A stretch of DNA of 64,000 bases. Origin: Microbacterium sp. EYE_78 (GTDB lineage: Bacteria > Actinomycetota > Actinomycetes > Actinomycetales > Microbacteriaceae). Every line of letters starts with the position of its first letter. The stretch's first letter is position 1. A model generated the notes under the pieces. That model was not told the origin of the DNA. It saw only the letters and a program-made list of their open reading frames with translations, and ran no database searches. Positions 15,879-24,712 of the stretch are shown here, one piece after another. The stretch is from NCBI RefSeq assembly GCF_023149035.1, contig NZ_JAHXMY010000001.1, forward strand, positions 372,001 to 436,000, in the 5' to 3' direction. Made by a program: the position numbers and the translations under genes.

Positions 15879-17236
15879 CCCAGCCCGCCCGCATGCACGA
15901 CGTGACCGACGAGACCCGTCAGATCGTCGACCTCGTCCTCGACTACTCGCGGCAGCGGCTGCTGACCGACGACAACCCGCTCGACAAGCCGCTGCCGCCC
16001 GCCGAGCTCGCTCGCCTCGCGGGCGTGACGATCAGCGAGCAAGGCATCGGCGCACGCAAGGCGCTCGGCGTGTTCGAGCACGTGCTCGCCCCCGCCTGCA
16101 TCACGACCGACGACCCGCGGTACCTGTCCTTCATCCCCAGCGCGCCGTCGAAGGCCGCCGCCGCGTTCGATCTCGTCGTCTCGGCGAGCGCGCTCTACGG
16201 CGGATCCTGGCTCGAAGGCGCGGGCGCAGTCCACGCCGAGAACGAGGTGCTCCGCTGGCTGGCGAACGAGTTCGGCCTGCCCGCGACCGCGGGCGGCGTG
16301 TTCGTGCAGGGCGGGACGCTCGGCAACCTGTCGGCGCTCGTCGCCGCGCGTGAGACCGCCCGGGAGCGCGGCATCCGTCCCGACCGTTGGCGCGTGGTGT
16401 GCTCGGCGGAGGCGCACTCGTCGATCGCGTCCGCCGCGCGCGTCATGGACGTCGAGGTCGTCCCGGTCGCGCCGGACGCCGGCGGCGTGCTGCACGGCGA
16501 CGGCGTGCGTACCGCGCTCGAGGAGCACGGCGACAGCGTGTTCGCCGTGGTCGCGACGGCCGGGTCGACGAACTTCGGGATCGTCGACGACATCGCCTCG
16601 GTCGCGGACGTCGCACGGGAGTACGGCGTGTGGCTGCACGTCGACGGCGCGTACGGGCTCGCGGCGGCGCTCTCGCCGGAGGCGCGGCACCACTTCGCGG
16701 GTCTCGAGCACGCCGACTCGCTCATCGTCGACCCGCACAAGTGGCTGTTCGCCCCGTTCGACGCGTGCGCGCTGCTCTACCGCGACCCGGAGCTCGGCCG
16801 CCGTGCGCACACGCAGCACGCCGAATACCTCGACACCCTCACGGAGACGAGCGACTGGAGCCCGTCGGACTTCGCCGCGCACCTCACGCGCCGGGCCCGT
16901 GGTCTGCCGCTGTGGTTCTCGCTCGCGACCTACGGCGCGGAGGTCTACCGCGAAGCGATCACGTCGTCGATCACGCTCGCCGAGCGCATCGCCGCCGAGA
17001 TCGAGTCCCGCGACGAGTTCGAGCTCGTGCGGCGTCCCCAGCTGAGCGTCGTCGTGTTCGAGCGCCGCGGCTGGACGAAGGACGACTACACCGCCTGGTC
17101 GAACCGCCTGCTCGACGACCAGCACGCCTTCGTCACGCCGTCGAGCCACGCGGGGCGCACGAACGCCCGCTTCGCGATCCTGAATCCGCGCACGCGGTTC
17201 GAGGACCTCGTCGGCATCCTGAACACGATGCGCTGA
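15875..17236 (+). CDS. PLP-dependent group II decarboxylase
   Basis: 453 residues with the fold-type I decarboxylase layout: TAGGVFVQGGTLGNLSAL binds the cofactor phosphate, HVDGAYG holds the pyridine nitrogen aspartate, and K289 in DPHKWLF is the Schiff-base lysine. The family decarboxylates aromatic amino acids, glutamate, or 2,4-diaminobutyrate. Overlaps the amidase stop by four bases. Its presence between the amidase and an aminotransferase suggests it supplies or removes an amine in the same pathway; the substrate is not readable. Confidence 0.85.
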   Translation: MTQPARMHDVTDETRQIVDLVLDYSRQRLLTDDNPLDKPLPPAELARLAGVTISEQGIGARKALGVFEHVLAPACITTDDPRYLSFIPSAPSKAAAAFDLVVSASALYGGSWLEGAGAVHAENEVLRWLANEFGLPATAGGVFVQGGTLGNLSALVAARETARERGIRPDRWRVVCSAEAHSSIASAARVMDVEVVPVAPDAGGVLHGDGVRTALEEHGDSVFAVVATAGSTNFGIVDDIASVADVAREYGVWLHVDGAYGLAAALSPEARHHFAGLEHADSLIVDPHKWLFAPFDACALLYRDPELGRRAHTQHAEYLDTLTETSDWSPSDFAAHLTRRARGLPLWFSLATYGAEVYREAITSSITLAERIAAEIESRDEFELVRRPQLSVVVFERRGWTKDDYTAWSNRLLDDQHAFVTPSSHAGRTNARFAILNPRTRFEDLVGILNTMR

Positions 17237-17293
17237 CGTGATGCGCTGACGCCCGGCATCCGCCCCACCCGCAACGACGCACCGGAGGAACCC

Positions 17294-18676
17294 ATGGCAC
17301 CGTCCGAGAACGACCTGCAGCAGAAGGCCCGCGATCACCTGTGGCTGCACTTCGCGCGGCAGTCGACGATGACCGAGGGGTCGGGGGTCCCGATCATCGT
17401 CAAGGGTGAGGGCCACCACATCTGGGACGCGAGCGGCAAGCAGTACATCGACGGCCTGTCGGGGCTGTTCGTCGTCGCCGCCGGGCACGGCCGCGCGCGA
17501 CTCGCGCAGGCCGCGGCGCGGCAGGCGGAGGAGCTGGCGTTCTTCCCGATCTGGTCGTACGCGCACCCGCCCGCGATCGAGCTCGCCGAGCGCCTCGCCC
17601 ATCTCGCCCCCGGCGACCTCAATCGCGTCTTCTTCTCGACCGGCGGCGGTGAGGCCGTCGAGACGGCGTTCAAGCTCGCCAAGCAGTACTGGCGACTGCA
17701 GGGCAAGCCCACCAAGCACAAAGTGATCTCGCGCTTCGTGGCGTACCACGGCACGCCGCAGGGCGCGCTCGCCATCACGGGCCTTCCGGCCATGAAGTCG
17801 ATGTTCGAGCCCGTGACCCCGGGTGGGTTCCGCGTGCCGAACACGAACTGGTACCGCGCCGCCGAGCAGGGCTTCACCGGCACGACGCCTGAGGAGTACG
17901 GCCGGTGGGCGGCGGATCGCATCGAGGAGGCGATCCTGTTCGAGGGCGCCGACACGGTGGCGGCGGTCTTCCTCGAGCCGGTGCAGAACTCGGGTGGATG
18001 CTTCCCGCCGCCGCCCGGCTACTTCCAGCGCGTCCGCGAGATCTGCGACCGCCACGACGTGCTGCTCGTCTCGGATGAGGTGATCTGCGCGTTCGGGCGC
18101 CTCGGCGAGTGGTTCGGCGCCGACCGGTACGGCTCCCAGCCCGACATGATCACCTTCGCGAAGGCGGTCACGAGCGGGTACTCGCCGCTGGGCGGCACGA
18201 TCATCAGCGACCGCATCCACGAGCCCTTCGCGCACGGGACGACGTCGTTCCCGCACGGGTACACGTTCGGCGGGCACCCGGTGTCGGCCGCGGTCGCCCT
18301 CGAGAACCTCGACATCTTCGAGGAGGAAGGTCTGCTGCAGAACGTACGCGAGAACTCGCCCGCCTTCCGCGCGTCGCTCGAGCGTCTGCTCGACCTGCCG
18401 ATCGTCGGCGACGTGCGCGGCGACGGCTACTTCTTCGGGATCGAACTCGTGAAGGACAAGGCGACGAAGACGACGTTCGACGCCGACGAGTCCGAGCGGC
18501 TGCTGCGCGGCTTTCTCTCGAGGGCCCTCTTCGACGCGGGGCTCTACTGCCGTGCCGACGACCGCGGCGACCCCGTCATCCAGCTCGCTCCGCCGCTCAC
18601 GATCGGACCGGCGGAGTTCGACGAGATCGAGGGGATCCTCCGACGCGTGCTGACCGAGGCATCCGCCCGACTGTGA
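17294..18676 (+). CDS. Class III aminotransferase (omega-amino acid/polyamine type)
   Basis: 460 residues. Fold-type I class III signatures: STGGGEAVETAFKLA, LVSDEVICAFGR (cofactor aspartate) and K290 in TFAKAVTSGYSPLGG. The length and the N-terminal LWLHFARQSTM resemble beta-alanine/pyruvate and putrescine/pyruvate aminotransferases. A strong ribosome site (GGAGGA, 17283-17288) precedes ATG 17294. As last gene of the operon it would convert the primary amine, such as putrescine or 4-aminobutyrate-type compounds, to an aldehyde with pyruvate as acceptor. Confidence 0.87.
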   Translation: MAPSENDLQQKARDHLWLHFARQSTMTEGSGVPIIVKGEGHHIWDASGKQYIDGLSGLFVVAAGHGRARLAQAAARQAEELAFFPIWSYAHPPAIELAERLAHLAPGDLNRVFFSTGGGEAVETAFKLAKQYWRLQGKPTKHKVISRFVAYHGTPQGALAITGLPAMKSMFEPVTPGGFRVPNTNWYRAAEQGFTGTTPEEYGRWAADRIEEAILFEGADTVAAVFLEPVQNSGGCFPPPPGYFQRVREICDRHDVLLVSDEVICAFGRLGEWFGADRYGSQPDMITFAKAVTSGYSPLGGTIISDRIHEPFAHGTTSFPHGYTFGGHPVSAAVALENLDIFEEEGLLQNVRENSPAFRASLERLLDLPIVGDVRGDGYFFGIELVKDKATKTTFDADESERLLRGFLSRALFDAGLYCRADDRGDPVIQLAPPLTIGPAEFDEIEGILRRVLTEASARL

Positions 18677-18688
18677 CGCCGACCCGGC

Positions 18689-21547
18689 TCACGCGATGAC
18701 GTTGCGTCGCGTGAGCTCGGGTTCGCGCGGCGGCACGAGCCAGTTGACGGCCGCGATCCCCAGCGGCAGCGCGACGGCGAGCGCCCCGAGCAGCCACCAC
18801 GGGATGTCGGCGAGGTCCATCGGCTCCCAGGACGTCTGCGACTGCAGCCAGAAGCCGATCGGTGGAAGGATGCCGGCGGCCGCCCCCGCGAACGTGCCGA
18901 AGCCCGCGATCACGAGCCCCTGCCACAGGCCGATGCGACGCCGGAGTCCCGGGGTGCCGCCCACGGCGGCGAGGGTCGCGTCGTCGGGCCGACGCTCGAA
19001 CCGCGCGAGCCCGAGCGCGACGGCGCTCGCGCCGAGCACGAGGACGGCGACGGCCGCGAGCAGCGGAACGAGCCAGGCAGCGGGGCTCGGCGGGCCGGTC
19101 TCCACGGAAACGTAGACCGAGTGGTCGTCGGTCGTCAGGCTGTCCCCCAGCGCGTACGCCCGATCCCAGTTCCGATAGGGGGAGTCCTCGGGCATCGCCG
19201 CGAACAGGGCCGTCGGCTCCAGGTTCAGGCCGAGCTCCTCAGCGGCAGACGGATGCAGCACCACGCTCAGCGGCTGATCCGGCGCGTCGAGCGCGATCGC
19301 GGGGAGGGTCGTCCGCCACTGCGGCTCGGCGAACGCGGCATCGTTCGCCGAAGCGAAGATGTTGTCCGGCGCCTTGCCCGTCGCCCACTCCCGCTCGGTC
19401 CACGCGGCGACGTCGATGCGTCCATCGGTGATCAGGTCGCTGTCAGTGATCAGCGCAGCTCCCTGCTCGAACGCCCTCTTGTCGACGGCGCTCAGTTCGA
19501 CCCCCATCACGGTCGGAACGTCCGACGCGTCCATCACGGCGATGTTGTTGGTCGGATCGCCGAAGACTCCCGACCATCCCTGATCGGTGTCGTCCCCGCT
19601 GAGCAGGTTTCGCTGGGGAACCATGACGGTCGCCCGCACAGCGTCGCCGGGGATGTCCTCCTCGCCGCTCCAGTACAGCTGGTATTGGCGCTGCACGAGC
19701 GCGGTCGCCGTCGCCCCCGCCTGCTCGAAGGCGTCGCGGACGTCCTCGAACACGGCGAGCCGTACGGTCGGATCGAGCTGGTCCCCGTCCATGCTCGACA
19801 CGTCGGCGGTCACGGTACCGATCGGCGCGGAGTAGTCCCACGTCCGCACCTGCGTCCCGGCCGACATCATCCCGACCCCGACCGCGAACACGCCGACGAA
19901 CACCGTGGCGCCGATGGCCGCGAACGCCGGCACCGTCCGAGCGCCGTTCGCGACCGCATCTCGCGACGCCATCCGCGCCGCTATGCCGAACCGCGACAGC
20001 AGCCGTGAAGCCAGCCAGAGCAGCCACCGACCGGAGATGAGGATGCCCACCTGCGCCAGGACGGGACCCGCGATGATGCCCACAACGGGGAGCCACCGGA
20101 AGGGCGAGTCCCAGGGGAGCATCGTGTCCGCAGCGACGGCCGCTGCCGCCACGCCGCAGAGGATCGTGACGACGACGCCGACGAGGATCAGCAGCGATCC
20201 CCACAGCGGCCGAGCAGCGTTCACCCGCTGGGGACGACGTGCTCCGCGAAGCGCGCTGATCGTGTCCGATCGCCCGACGGACCGGGCGGGCACGAATGCG
20301 GACGCCGTCCCGACGAGCGTCGAGAAGAGCAGGATGCCGATGAGGATGACCCAGGGCACATGGAAGCCCCAGAACTGCATCGCCGAGCCGTTGTCCGTCA
20401 GCCGCATCACGACGGCCGCCAATCCGACGCCGGCGGCGAGCCCCACGCCGCCGGCGACGAGACCGAGCACCGTCCCCTGGAGGAGGACGATTCTGCGCAC
20501 GTCCCGCGTGTCGGCACCCACGCTGGCCGCGATAGCGAGCGCACGCTGCTGTCGCCGCGCACTCACCGCGAAGGCCGCTCCGGCGAGCATCACCACCATG
20601 TAGGCGGCCGCGAGGCCACCCGCGCCCAGGCCCGCTGCCAGGGCGAGCAGTCCTTGCTCCTCCGCTGTCGCCGCGGTGTACACCTGAGAACCGTCCGGCC
20701 AAGAGAACGCCGGTGGGTCGAGGACCACCTCGCGCGAGTAGACCCCGATGCCCTGCTCGTTCAACGTCCGGATCTCCGTCCACGACAGGGAGGTCTCGGG
20801 CAGGTACCAGGTCGCCCCCTCGAAGCGGTCTGCGTCCGGGAAGGCGACAGCGCTCTCGGTATCGGCGAGCTCCGCGGCATCGAAGGTGCCGACGATCCGA
20901 AGGACGTCATCCGAGTCGACCAGGCGCAGCTCTCCGCCCACCCGCGCCCCCACACGATCGAGTGTCGCGGTGGTCACCATGACCTCGCCGGCGCCGCTCG
21001 GCGCGTTCCCCGAGACCATGTCGAAACGACCCGTGAATCGAGGATCCCCGATGTCGCCCGCCCAGGCCCGGATCGCCGCGATCCCCGCGCTCGTCTGGAC
21101 GCGCTCGCGTCCCTGCGACACCTCGATCGTCTCGGTCCCCGCGGGCAGCGCGGAGGTGGGGTCCGATAACGGTTCCCCCTCTGCCTCGGAGGTCCACTCC
21201 GGCCCCGTCCCGTACCCGTACGAGTACGGCTCGTCCGGCGCCTGCCAGAACCCCGCATCGGGGACGCCGATCGGCTCCACCCAGCCCTGCATCTCTCCGA
21301 GTTGCACCGCCACGCGCTCCGCCGGTGTCGCGATCATGCTCGCGACGTATACCGCAACCCCCGCCATCCCCGCGATCGGCAGCGCGATGAGCGTCATGAT
21401 GAGCAGCGACGACACCCACGCGCGGCGCACCTGGCGCCGAGCGATGCGCACGGCGACGCGCACCCGCGCCGTGCGCGACGGCGCGGGTCGCTCGGCGCGG
21501 CGGCGCGCCCCGGCATCCGCTCGGGGCCGGTCCTGCACCGCGGTCAT
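18689..21547 (-). CDS. FtsX-type ABC transporter permease
   Basis: 952 residues. A basic cytoplasmic N-terminus leads into a first membrane segment (AWVSSLLIMTLIALPIAGM, about 43-62), followed by a large extracytoplasmic domain (about 80-310), a block of three membrane segments, several central membrane segments, a second outer domain (about 610-830) and three C-terminal segments (LVPLLAAVAVLVLGASAV and following). This two-FtsX-domain architecture is that of MacB/bacitracin-type exporters. It is coupled (ATGA) to the ATPase at 21544-22263 and should form an exporter or mechanotransmission complex for peptides or lipids. Confidence 0.88.
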   Translation of the reverse strand: MTAVQDRPRADAGARRRAERPAPSRTARVRVAVRIARRQVRRAWVSSLLIMTLIALPIAGMAGVAVYVASMIATPAERVAVQLGEMQGWVEPIGVPDAGFWQAPDEPYSYGYGTGPEWTSEAEGEPLSDPTSALPAGTETIEVSQGRERVQTSAGIAAIRAWAGDIGDPRFTGRFDMVSGNAPSGAGEVMVTTATLDRVGARVGGELRLVDSDDVLRIVGTFDAAELADTESAVAFPDADRFEGATWYLPETSLSWTEIRTLNEQGIGVYSREVVLDPPAFSWPDGSQVYTAATAEEQGLLALAAGLGAGGLAAAYMVVMLAGAAFAVSARRQQRALAIAASVGADTRDVRRIVLLQGTVLGLVAGGVGLAAGVGLAAVVMRLTDNGSAMQFWGFHVPWVILIGILLFSTLVGTASAFVPARSVGRSDTISALRGARRPQRVNAARPLWGSLLILVGVVVTILCGVAAAAVAADTMLPWDSPFRWLPVVGIIAGPVLAQVGILISGRWLLWLASRLLSRFGIAARMASRDAVANGARTVPAFAAIGATVFVGVFAVGVGMMSAGTQVRTWDYSAPIGTVTADVSSMDGDQLDPTVRLAVFEDVRDAFEQAGATATALVQRQYQLYWSGEEDIPGDAVRATVMVPQRNLLSGDDTDQGWSGVFGDPTNNIAVMDASDVPTVMGVELSAVDKRAFEQGAALITDSDLITDGRIDVAAWTEREWATGKAPDNIFASANDAAFAEPQWRTTLPAIALDAPDQPLSVVLHPSAAEELGLNLEPTALFAAMPEDSPYRNWDRAYALGDSLTTDDHSVYVSVETGPPSPAAWLVPLLAAVAVLVLGASAVALGLARFERRPDDATLAAVGGTPGLRRRIGLWQGLVIAGFGTFAGAAAGILPPIGFWLQSQTSWEPMDLADIPWWLLGALAVALPLGIAAVNWLVPPREPELTRRNVIA

Positions 21548-22263
21548 CGCGTGCCCGACAGCAGCGCGTCCGCGCCGTGACGCTGCGACTCGTCGACGAT
21601 GCGACCGTCGCGGAGGAACACGATGCGGTCCGCCCACGCCGCATGGCGCGGCTCGTGGGTGACGAGGATGCCGGCGGCCCCCTGATCGACGCGATGGCGG
21701 ATCATCTTCATGACCGCCTCCCCCGTCACGGAGTCCAGCGCTCCGGTCGGCTCGTCGGCGAGGATGAGCCGACGCCCGCCGACCACCGCCCGGGCGATGG
21801 CGACGCGCTGCTGCTGCCCGCCCGACAGATCGTCGGGGTAGGCGTCGAGCTTGTCCTCGAGTCCGACGGAGGCGAGCGCATCCCGACCCGCACGGCGCGC
21901 CACCCGGGCTCGGAAGCCGTCGAGCTCGAGCGGCAGCGTCACGTTCTCGACCGCCGTGAGGGTCGGGATGAGATTGAAGTCCTGGAACACGAATCCCAGC
22001 GAGCGCCGCCGCAGCTGCGCCAGATCGCGACGCGTCGCCGTCGAGAGGTAGGTCCCCTCGACGACGACCTCGCCGCTGGTGGGCTTCTGCAGCCCGCCCG
22101 CGATCGACAGGAGCGTGGATTTGCCCGAACCGGACGCTCCCATGATCGCGACGAGCTCGCCCTTGTCGACCGTCAGGTCGACGCCCGACAGTGCCGAGAC
22201 GCTCGTCTCGCCCTCGCCGTACTGCTGCGTGACCCCCACCAGCTGCAGGACGGCGGCGGTCAC
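21544..22263 (-). CDS. ABC transporter ATP-binding protein (MacB/LolD type)
   Basis: 239 residues. Walker [11 protein letters not shown]-loop FVFQDFNLI, signature [12 protein letters not shown], Walker [13 protein letters not shown], and the switch histidine in VTHEP. The [10 protein letters not shown] form is typical of MacB/LolD exporters that pair with FtsX permeases. A GTG start at 22263 overlaps the stop of the PadR gene (GTGA), and its own stop overlaps the permease start, giving a tight three-gene operon regulator-ATPase-permease. Confidence 0.92.
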   Translation of the reverse strand: MTAAVLQLVGVTQQYGEGETSVSALSGVDLTVDKGELVAIMGASGSGKSTLLSIAGGLQKPTSGEVVVEGTYLSTATRRDLAQLRRRSLGFVFQDFNLIPTLTAVENVTLPLELDGFRARVARRAGRDALASVGLEDKLDAYPDDLSGGQQQRVAIARAVVGGRRLILADEPTGALDSVTGEAVMKMIRHRVDQGAAGILVTHEPRHAAWADRIVFLRDGRIVDESQRHGADALLSGTR

Positions 22264-22877
22264 CGCACGACCGCCTCGGCGTCGACGCCCTCGGCTTTCG
22301 CCGGTCGGCCGCGTTTCGGTGTCTCGGTCGAGAGCTCGAGTCCCATCGTGCGGTGCGGGTGCTGCGCCAGCCGGTGCTCGGTGTGGTCGAGCCACCGCGC
22401 CTCGGCCTCGGCCGCGAAGATCATCGAGTCCACGACGAGCGACCAGGCGAGCTCCTCCGGCCCGTCCGGGTTCGCGCCGGCGTACTTCGCGCGATTCAAC
22501 TCCTGCAGCTGCCGCAGCGAGGCGGATCGCTGCCGCTGGATGACCGCGGCCAGGTCGACCCCCGGCAGCGTCGCAGCGATCGCCAGCTTGATCGCGAGCT
22601 CGTCGCGCGTGCCCTGCGCGCGCTCGACCGGCGCGTCGAGCCACGCCTGCACCTCGGCGGAACCGGCATCCGTGATCTGCCAGTAGACGTGGCCCTGCTC
22701 GTCGACGTCGCCCTTCTCGACGAGACCGTCGCGCTCGAGACGGTCGAGGGTGTTGTAGATCTGGCCCACGTTGAGGGGCCAGGTCGACCCCGTGCGGCGG
22801 TCGAACTCCGCTCGCAGCTGATACCCGTAGCAGGCGCCCTGATCCAGGATCGCCAACAGGCTCTGACGTACCGACAC
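22260..22877 (-). CDS. PadR-family transcriptional regulator
   Basis: 205 residues from GTG 22877, chosen because GAGGAGA lies seven bases upstream and because the product then begins SVRQSLLAILDQGACYGYQL, the usual PadR N-terminus; a longer frame to 22955 runs through the promoter. The winged helix is QIYNTLDRLERDGLVEK (about 40-56) and a C-terminal helical dimerisation arm follows. It leads the ABC exporter operon, as regulators of antimicrobial-peptide or drug efflux often do. The dyad at 22894-22906 is the likely autoregulatory site. Confidence 0.87.
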   Translation of the reverse strand: MSVRQSLLAILDQGACYGYQLRAEFDRRTGSTWPLNVGQIYNTLDRLERDGLVEKGDVDEQGHVYWQITDAGSAEVQAWLDAPVERAQGTRDELAIKLAIAATLPGVDLAAVIQRQRSASLRQLQELNRAKYAGANPDGPEELAWSLVVDSMIFAAEAEARWLDHTEHRLAQHPHRTMGLELSTETPKRGRPAKAEGVDAEAVVR

Positions 22878-22893
22878 GGAGGTCTCCTCGCTG

Positions 22894-22906
22894 CATACCG
22901 GGTATG
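22894..22906. promoter_or_regulatory. Probable PadR operator
   Basis: CATACC-G-GGTATG is a perfect 13-base dyad 17 bases upstream of the padR start, and the half site GCATACC recurs at 22923-22929. A TATACT box (22921-22916, minus strand) lies between them, so binding would cover the promoter. Confidence 0.65.
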
Positions 22907-22971
22907 TGTTTTCTGAGTATATGCATACCGAGCAACGCCACCGCAAGCGAATCAAGCAATACGCTGGAGGA

Positions 22972-23547
22972 ATGGCCGACGACCGCGCCGAGAACGAGGA
23001 CCCGCGCGTCAGCGCCGCCCGCTATCGGGCCGAGAAGGCGGCGCGCGAGAACGGCGAGACGCCGCCCGAACCGGAGCGCCACGCGGGGACGCCGACCGGG
23101 ACCGAGCGCGCGATGTACGTCGAGACCGCCATCCAGCAGGCGATCCGCCGCGGCGACTTCGACGACCTGCCCGGAGCGGGCAAGCCGATCGAAGGACTCG
23201 GCGCGTCGCACGACCCCGACTGGTGGATCCGTCGGAAGATCGCCAACGAGCAGCTGACCGGGCTCGGACCGCCCGCGCTGCGACTGCGCATCGAGCACAC
23301 CGAGTTCGAGCAGCGCGTCGACGCGCTCAGCCGCGAGGACGACGTGCGCGAGTACACCGAGGACTTCTCGCGCCGGGTCGTCGAGGCCCGTCGTCAGCTG
23401 CTGGGCGGGCCTCCGGTCGTCACACCGACCCGCGACCCCGACGAAGAGGTCGCTGCCTGGCGGGATCGGCGCGCAGCGCGACTCGCGGCATCCGCCCCCG
23501 CGGTCGCCGACGAGCAGCCGCGGCGACGCTGGCGCCGCCGGCGCTGA
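22972..23547 (+). CDS. DUF1992 (DnaJ-homologue subfamily C member 28-like) protein
   Basis: 191 residues. The core (about residues 35-110) ETAIQQAIRRGDFDDLPGAG, GKPIEGLG and DPDWWIRRKIANEQL is the DUF1992 domain, found in bacteria and as part of eukaryotic DNAJC28. The tails are disordered and the C-terminus is arginine-rich (RRRWRRRR). No J domain is present. Start ATG 22972 follows GGAGGA by one base of spacing from a longer purine tract; an upstream in-frame ATG at 22906 lies inside the PadR operator and is unlikely. Function of the domain is not established. Confidence 0.85.
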   Translation: MADDRAENEDPRVSAARYRAEKAARENGETPPEPERHAGTPTGTERAMYVETAIQQAIRRGDFDDLPGAGKPIEGLGASHDPDWWIRRKIANEQLTGLGPPALRLRIEHTEFEQRVDALSREDDVREYTEDFSRRVVEARRQLLGGPPVVTPTRDPDEEVAAWRDRRAARLAASAPAVADEQPRRRWRRRR

Positions 23548-23550
23548 TCG

Positions 23551-24534
23551 TCAGTCGATCGCGGCCCGCCACTCGGCGAGCAGACGCGCGACGGTACGGG
23601 TCTGCGCCCACGGCATCTCGGGCACCTCGGTGCGTCCGTCGCGGAGGGCGCGGATGACGGCGTCGGCCTCGGCGGCCATCGGCTGGACCGTCGGTACCTC
23701 GATCTCCTCGCGGGTCCCGTCGGTGAGGATGAGGGTGGCCCCGGCCGTGCTCTCGGTGCGGCTGCCCCAGACGTTGGGGACCTCCAGCGCGGCGGCCCGC
23801 CCCACGATCCGAGCCAGGCGCGGAAGGTCGTGCACGATCGCCGTGCGGATGTTCGCCGACGCGCCGCCGAGATCGATGGATGCCGCAGCGCTCTCGTCGA
23901 CGCCCGTCTCACCGATCGTGCCGGCCGCCGCCTGCACGGTCAGCGCATCGAGGTCGCGCCCCGACCACGCGGCGACGCCGACCACCAGCGAGACGGGGTA
24001 GCACCCGGCATCCAGGATCGCGCCGCCCGCCGTCGCGGGATCGAACAGCCGCCCCGTCCGCGTCGCCGCGGTGAAGCCGATCGACGACTCGACGTCGACG
24101 ATCTCGCCGAGCCGGCCGCTCTCGACCACCTCGCGCATGGCGTCGGCGAAGGGGCCGAACCGGTACTTGAAGGCCTCGACGAGCGGCAGGCCGGCGGCGC
24201 GCGCTGCGGCCATCGCGGCATCCGTCTGCATCGGATCGACACCGAGCGGCTTCTCGCACAGCACCGCCTTGCCCGCCTCGAGCGCCCGCTGCACGAGGTC
24301 CGTATGCGTCGTGTGCACGGTGCCGATGTAGACGGCGTCGATGTCCTCTCGCTCGAGGACCTCGTCGTAGGTCCCGACCGCCGCCGCGCCGTGAGCGGCG
24401 GCGAACTCCTCAGCACGGGACGCGTCGCGCGCGCCGACGGCGTGCAGCCTGCCCAGCTCGGATTCCGGCAGGGCTCGGGCGAAATCGCCGCTGATCGTTC
24501 CGGCTCCGAGGATGGCCCACCGCGCGTGTGTCAT
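23551..24534 (-). CDS. Gfo/Idh/MocA-family NAD(P) oxidoreductase
   Basis: 327 residues. N-terminal Rossmann motif AILGAGTISG (7-16) and the family signature CEKPLG (93-98, with the catalytic lysine) are clear; the C-terminal domain has the EAFKYRFGP stretch of sugar/polyol dehydrogenases. Substrate unknown, typically a sugar, inositol or dihydrodiol. The ATG follows TAGCGT by six bases, so the transcript is probably leaderless. The stop is only three bases from the stop of the convergent DUF1992 gene. Confidence 0.88.
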   Translation of the reverse strand: MTHARWAILGAGTISGDFARALPESELGRLHAVGARDASRAEEFAAAHGAAAVGTYDEVLEREDIDAVYIGTVHTTHTDLVQRALEAGKAVLCEKPLGVDPMQTDAAMAAARAAGLPLVEAFKYRFGPFADAMREVVESGRLGEIVDVESSIGFTAATRTGRLFDPATAGGAILDAGCYPVSLVVGVAAWSGRDLDALTVQAAAGTIGETGVDESAAASIDLGGASANIRTAIVHDLPRLARIVGRAAALEVPNVWGSRTESTAGATLILTDGTREEIEVPTVQPMAAEADAVIRALRDGRTEVPEMPWAQTRTVARLLAEWRAAID

Positions 24535-24712
24535 CCGGCCACGCTACCCGCCGACCTCGTCGGGTCTCCCTGCCGAACTGCGGAGATTTCCGCCGACACG
24601 CCGCGCCACGCCGACGAACCGCCGGCGGGTGGCCGATCTCTCCGCCGTTGCGCACGCCGGACGTCGGATGCCGCACGCCGGGCGCCGGGGCGGCACCGCG
24701 GCCCGCCCGGAG

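Noticed and set aside
15764..18277. 837-codon minus-strand frame across the decarboxylase and aminotransferase
   Set aside because: Runs antisense to two genes with catalytic motifs and has biased composition without any fold signature.
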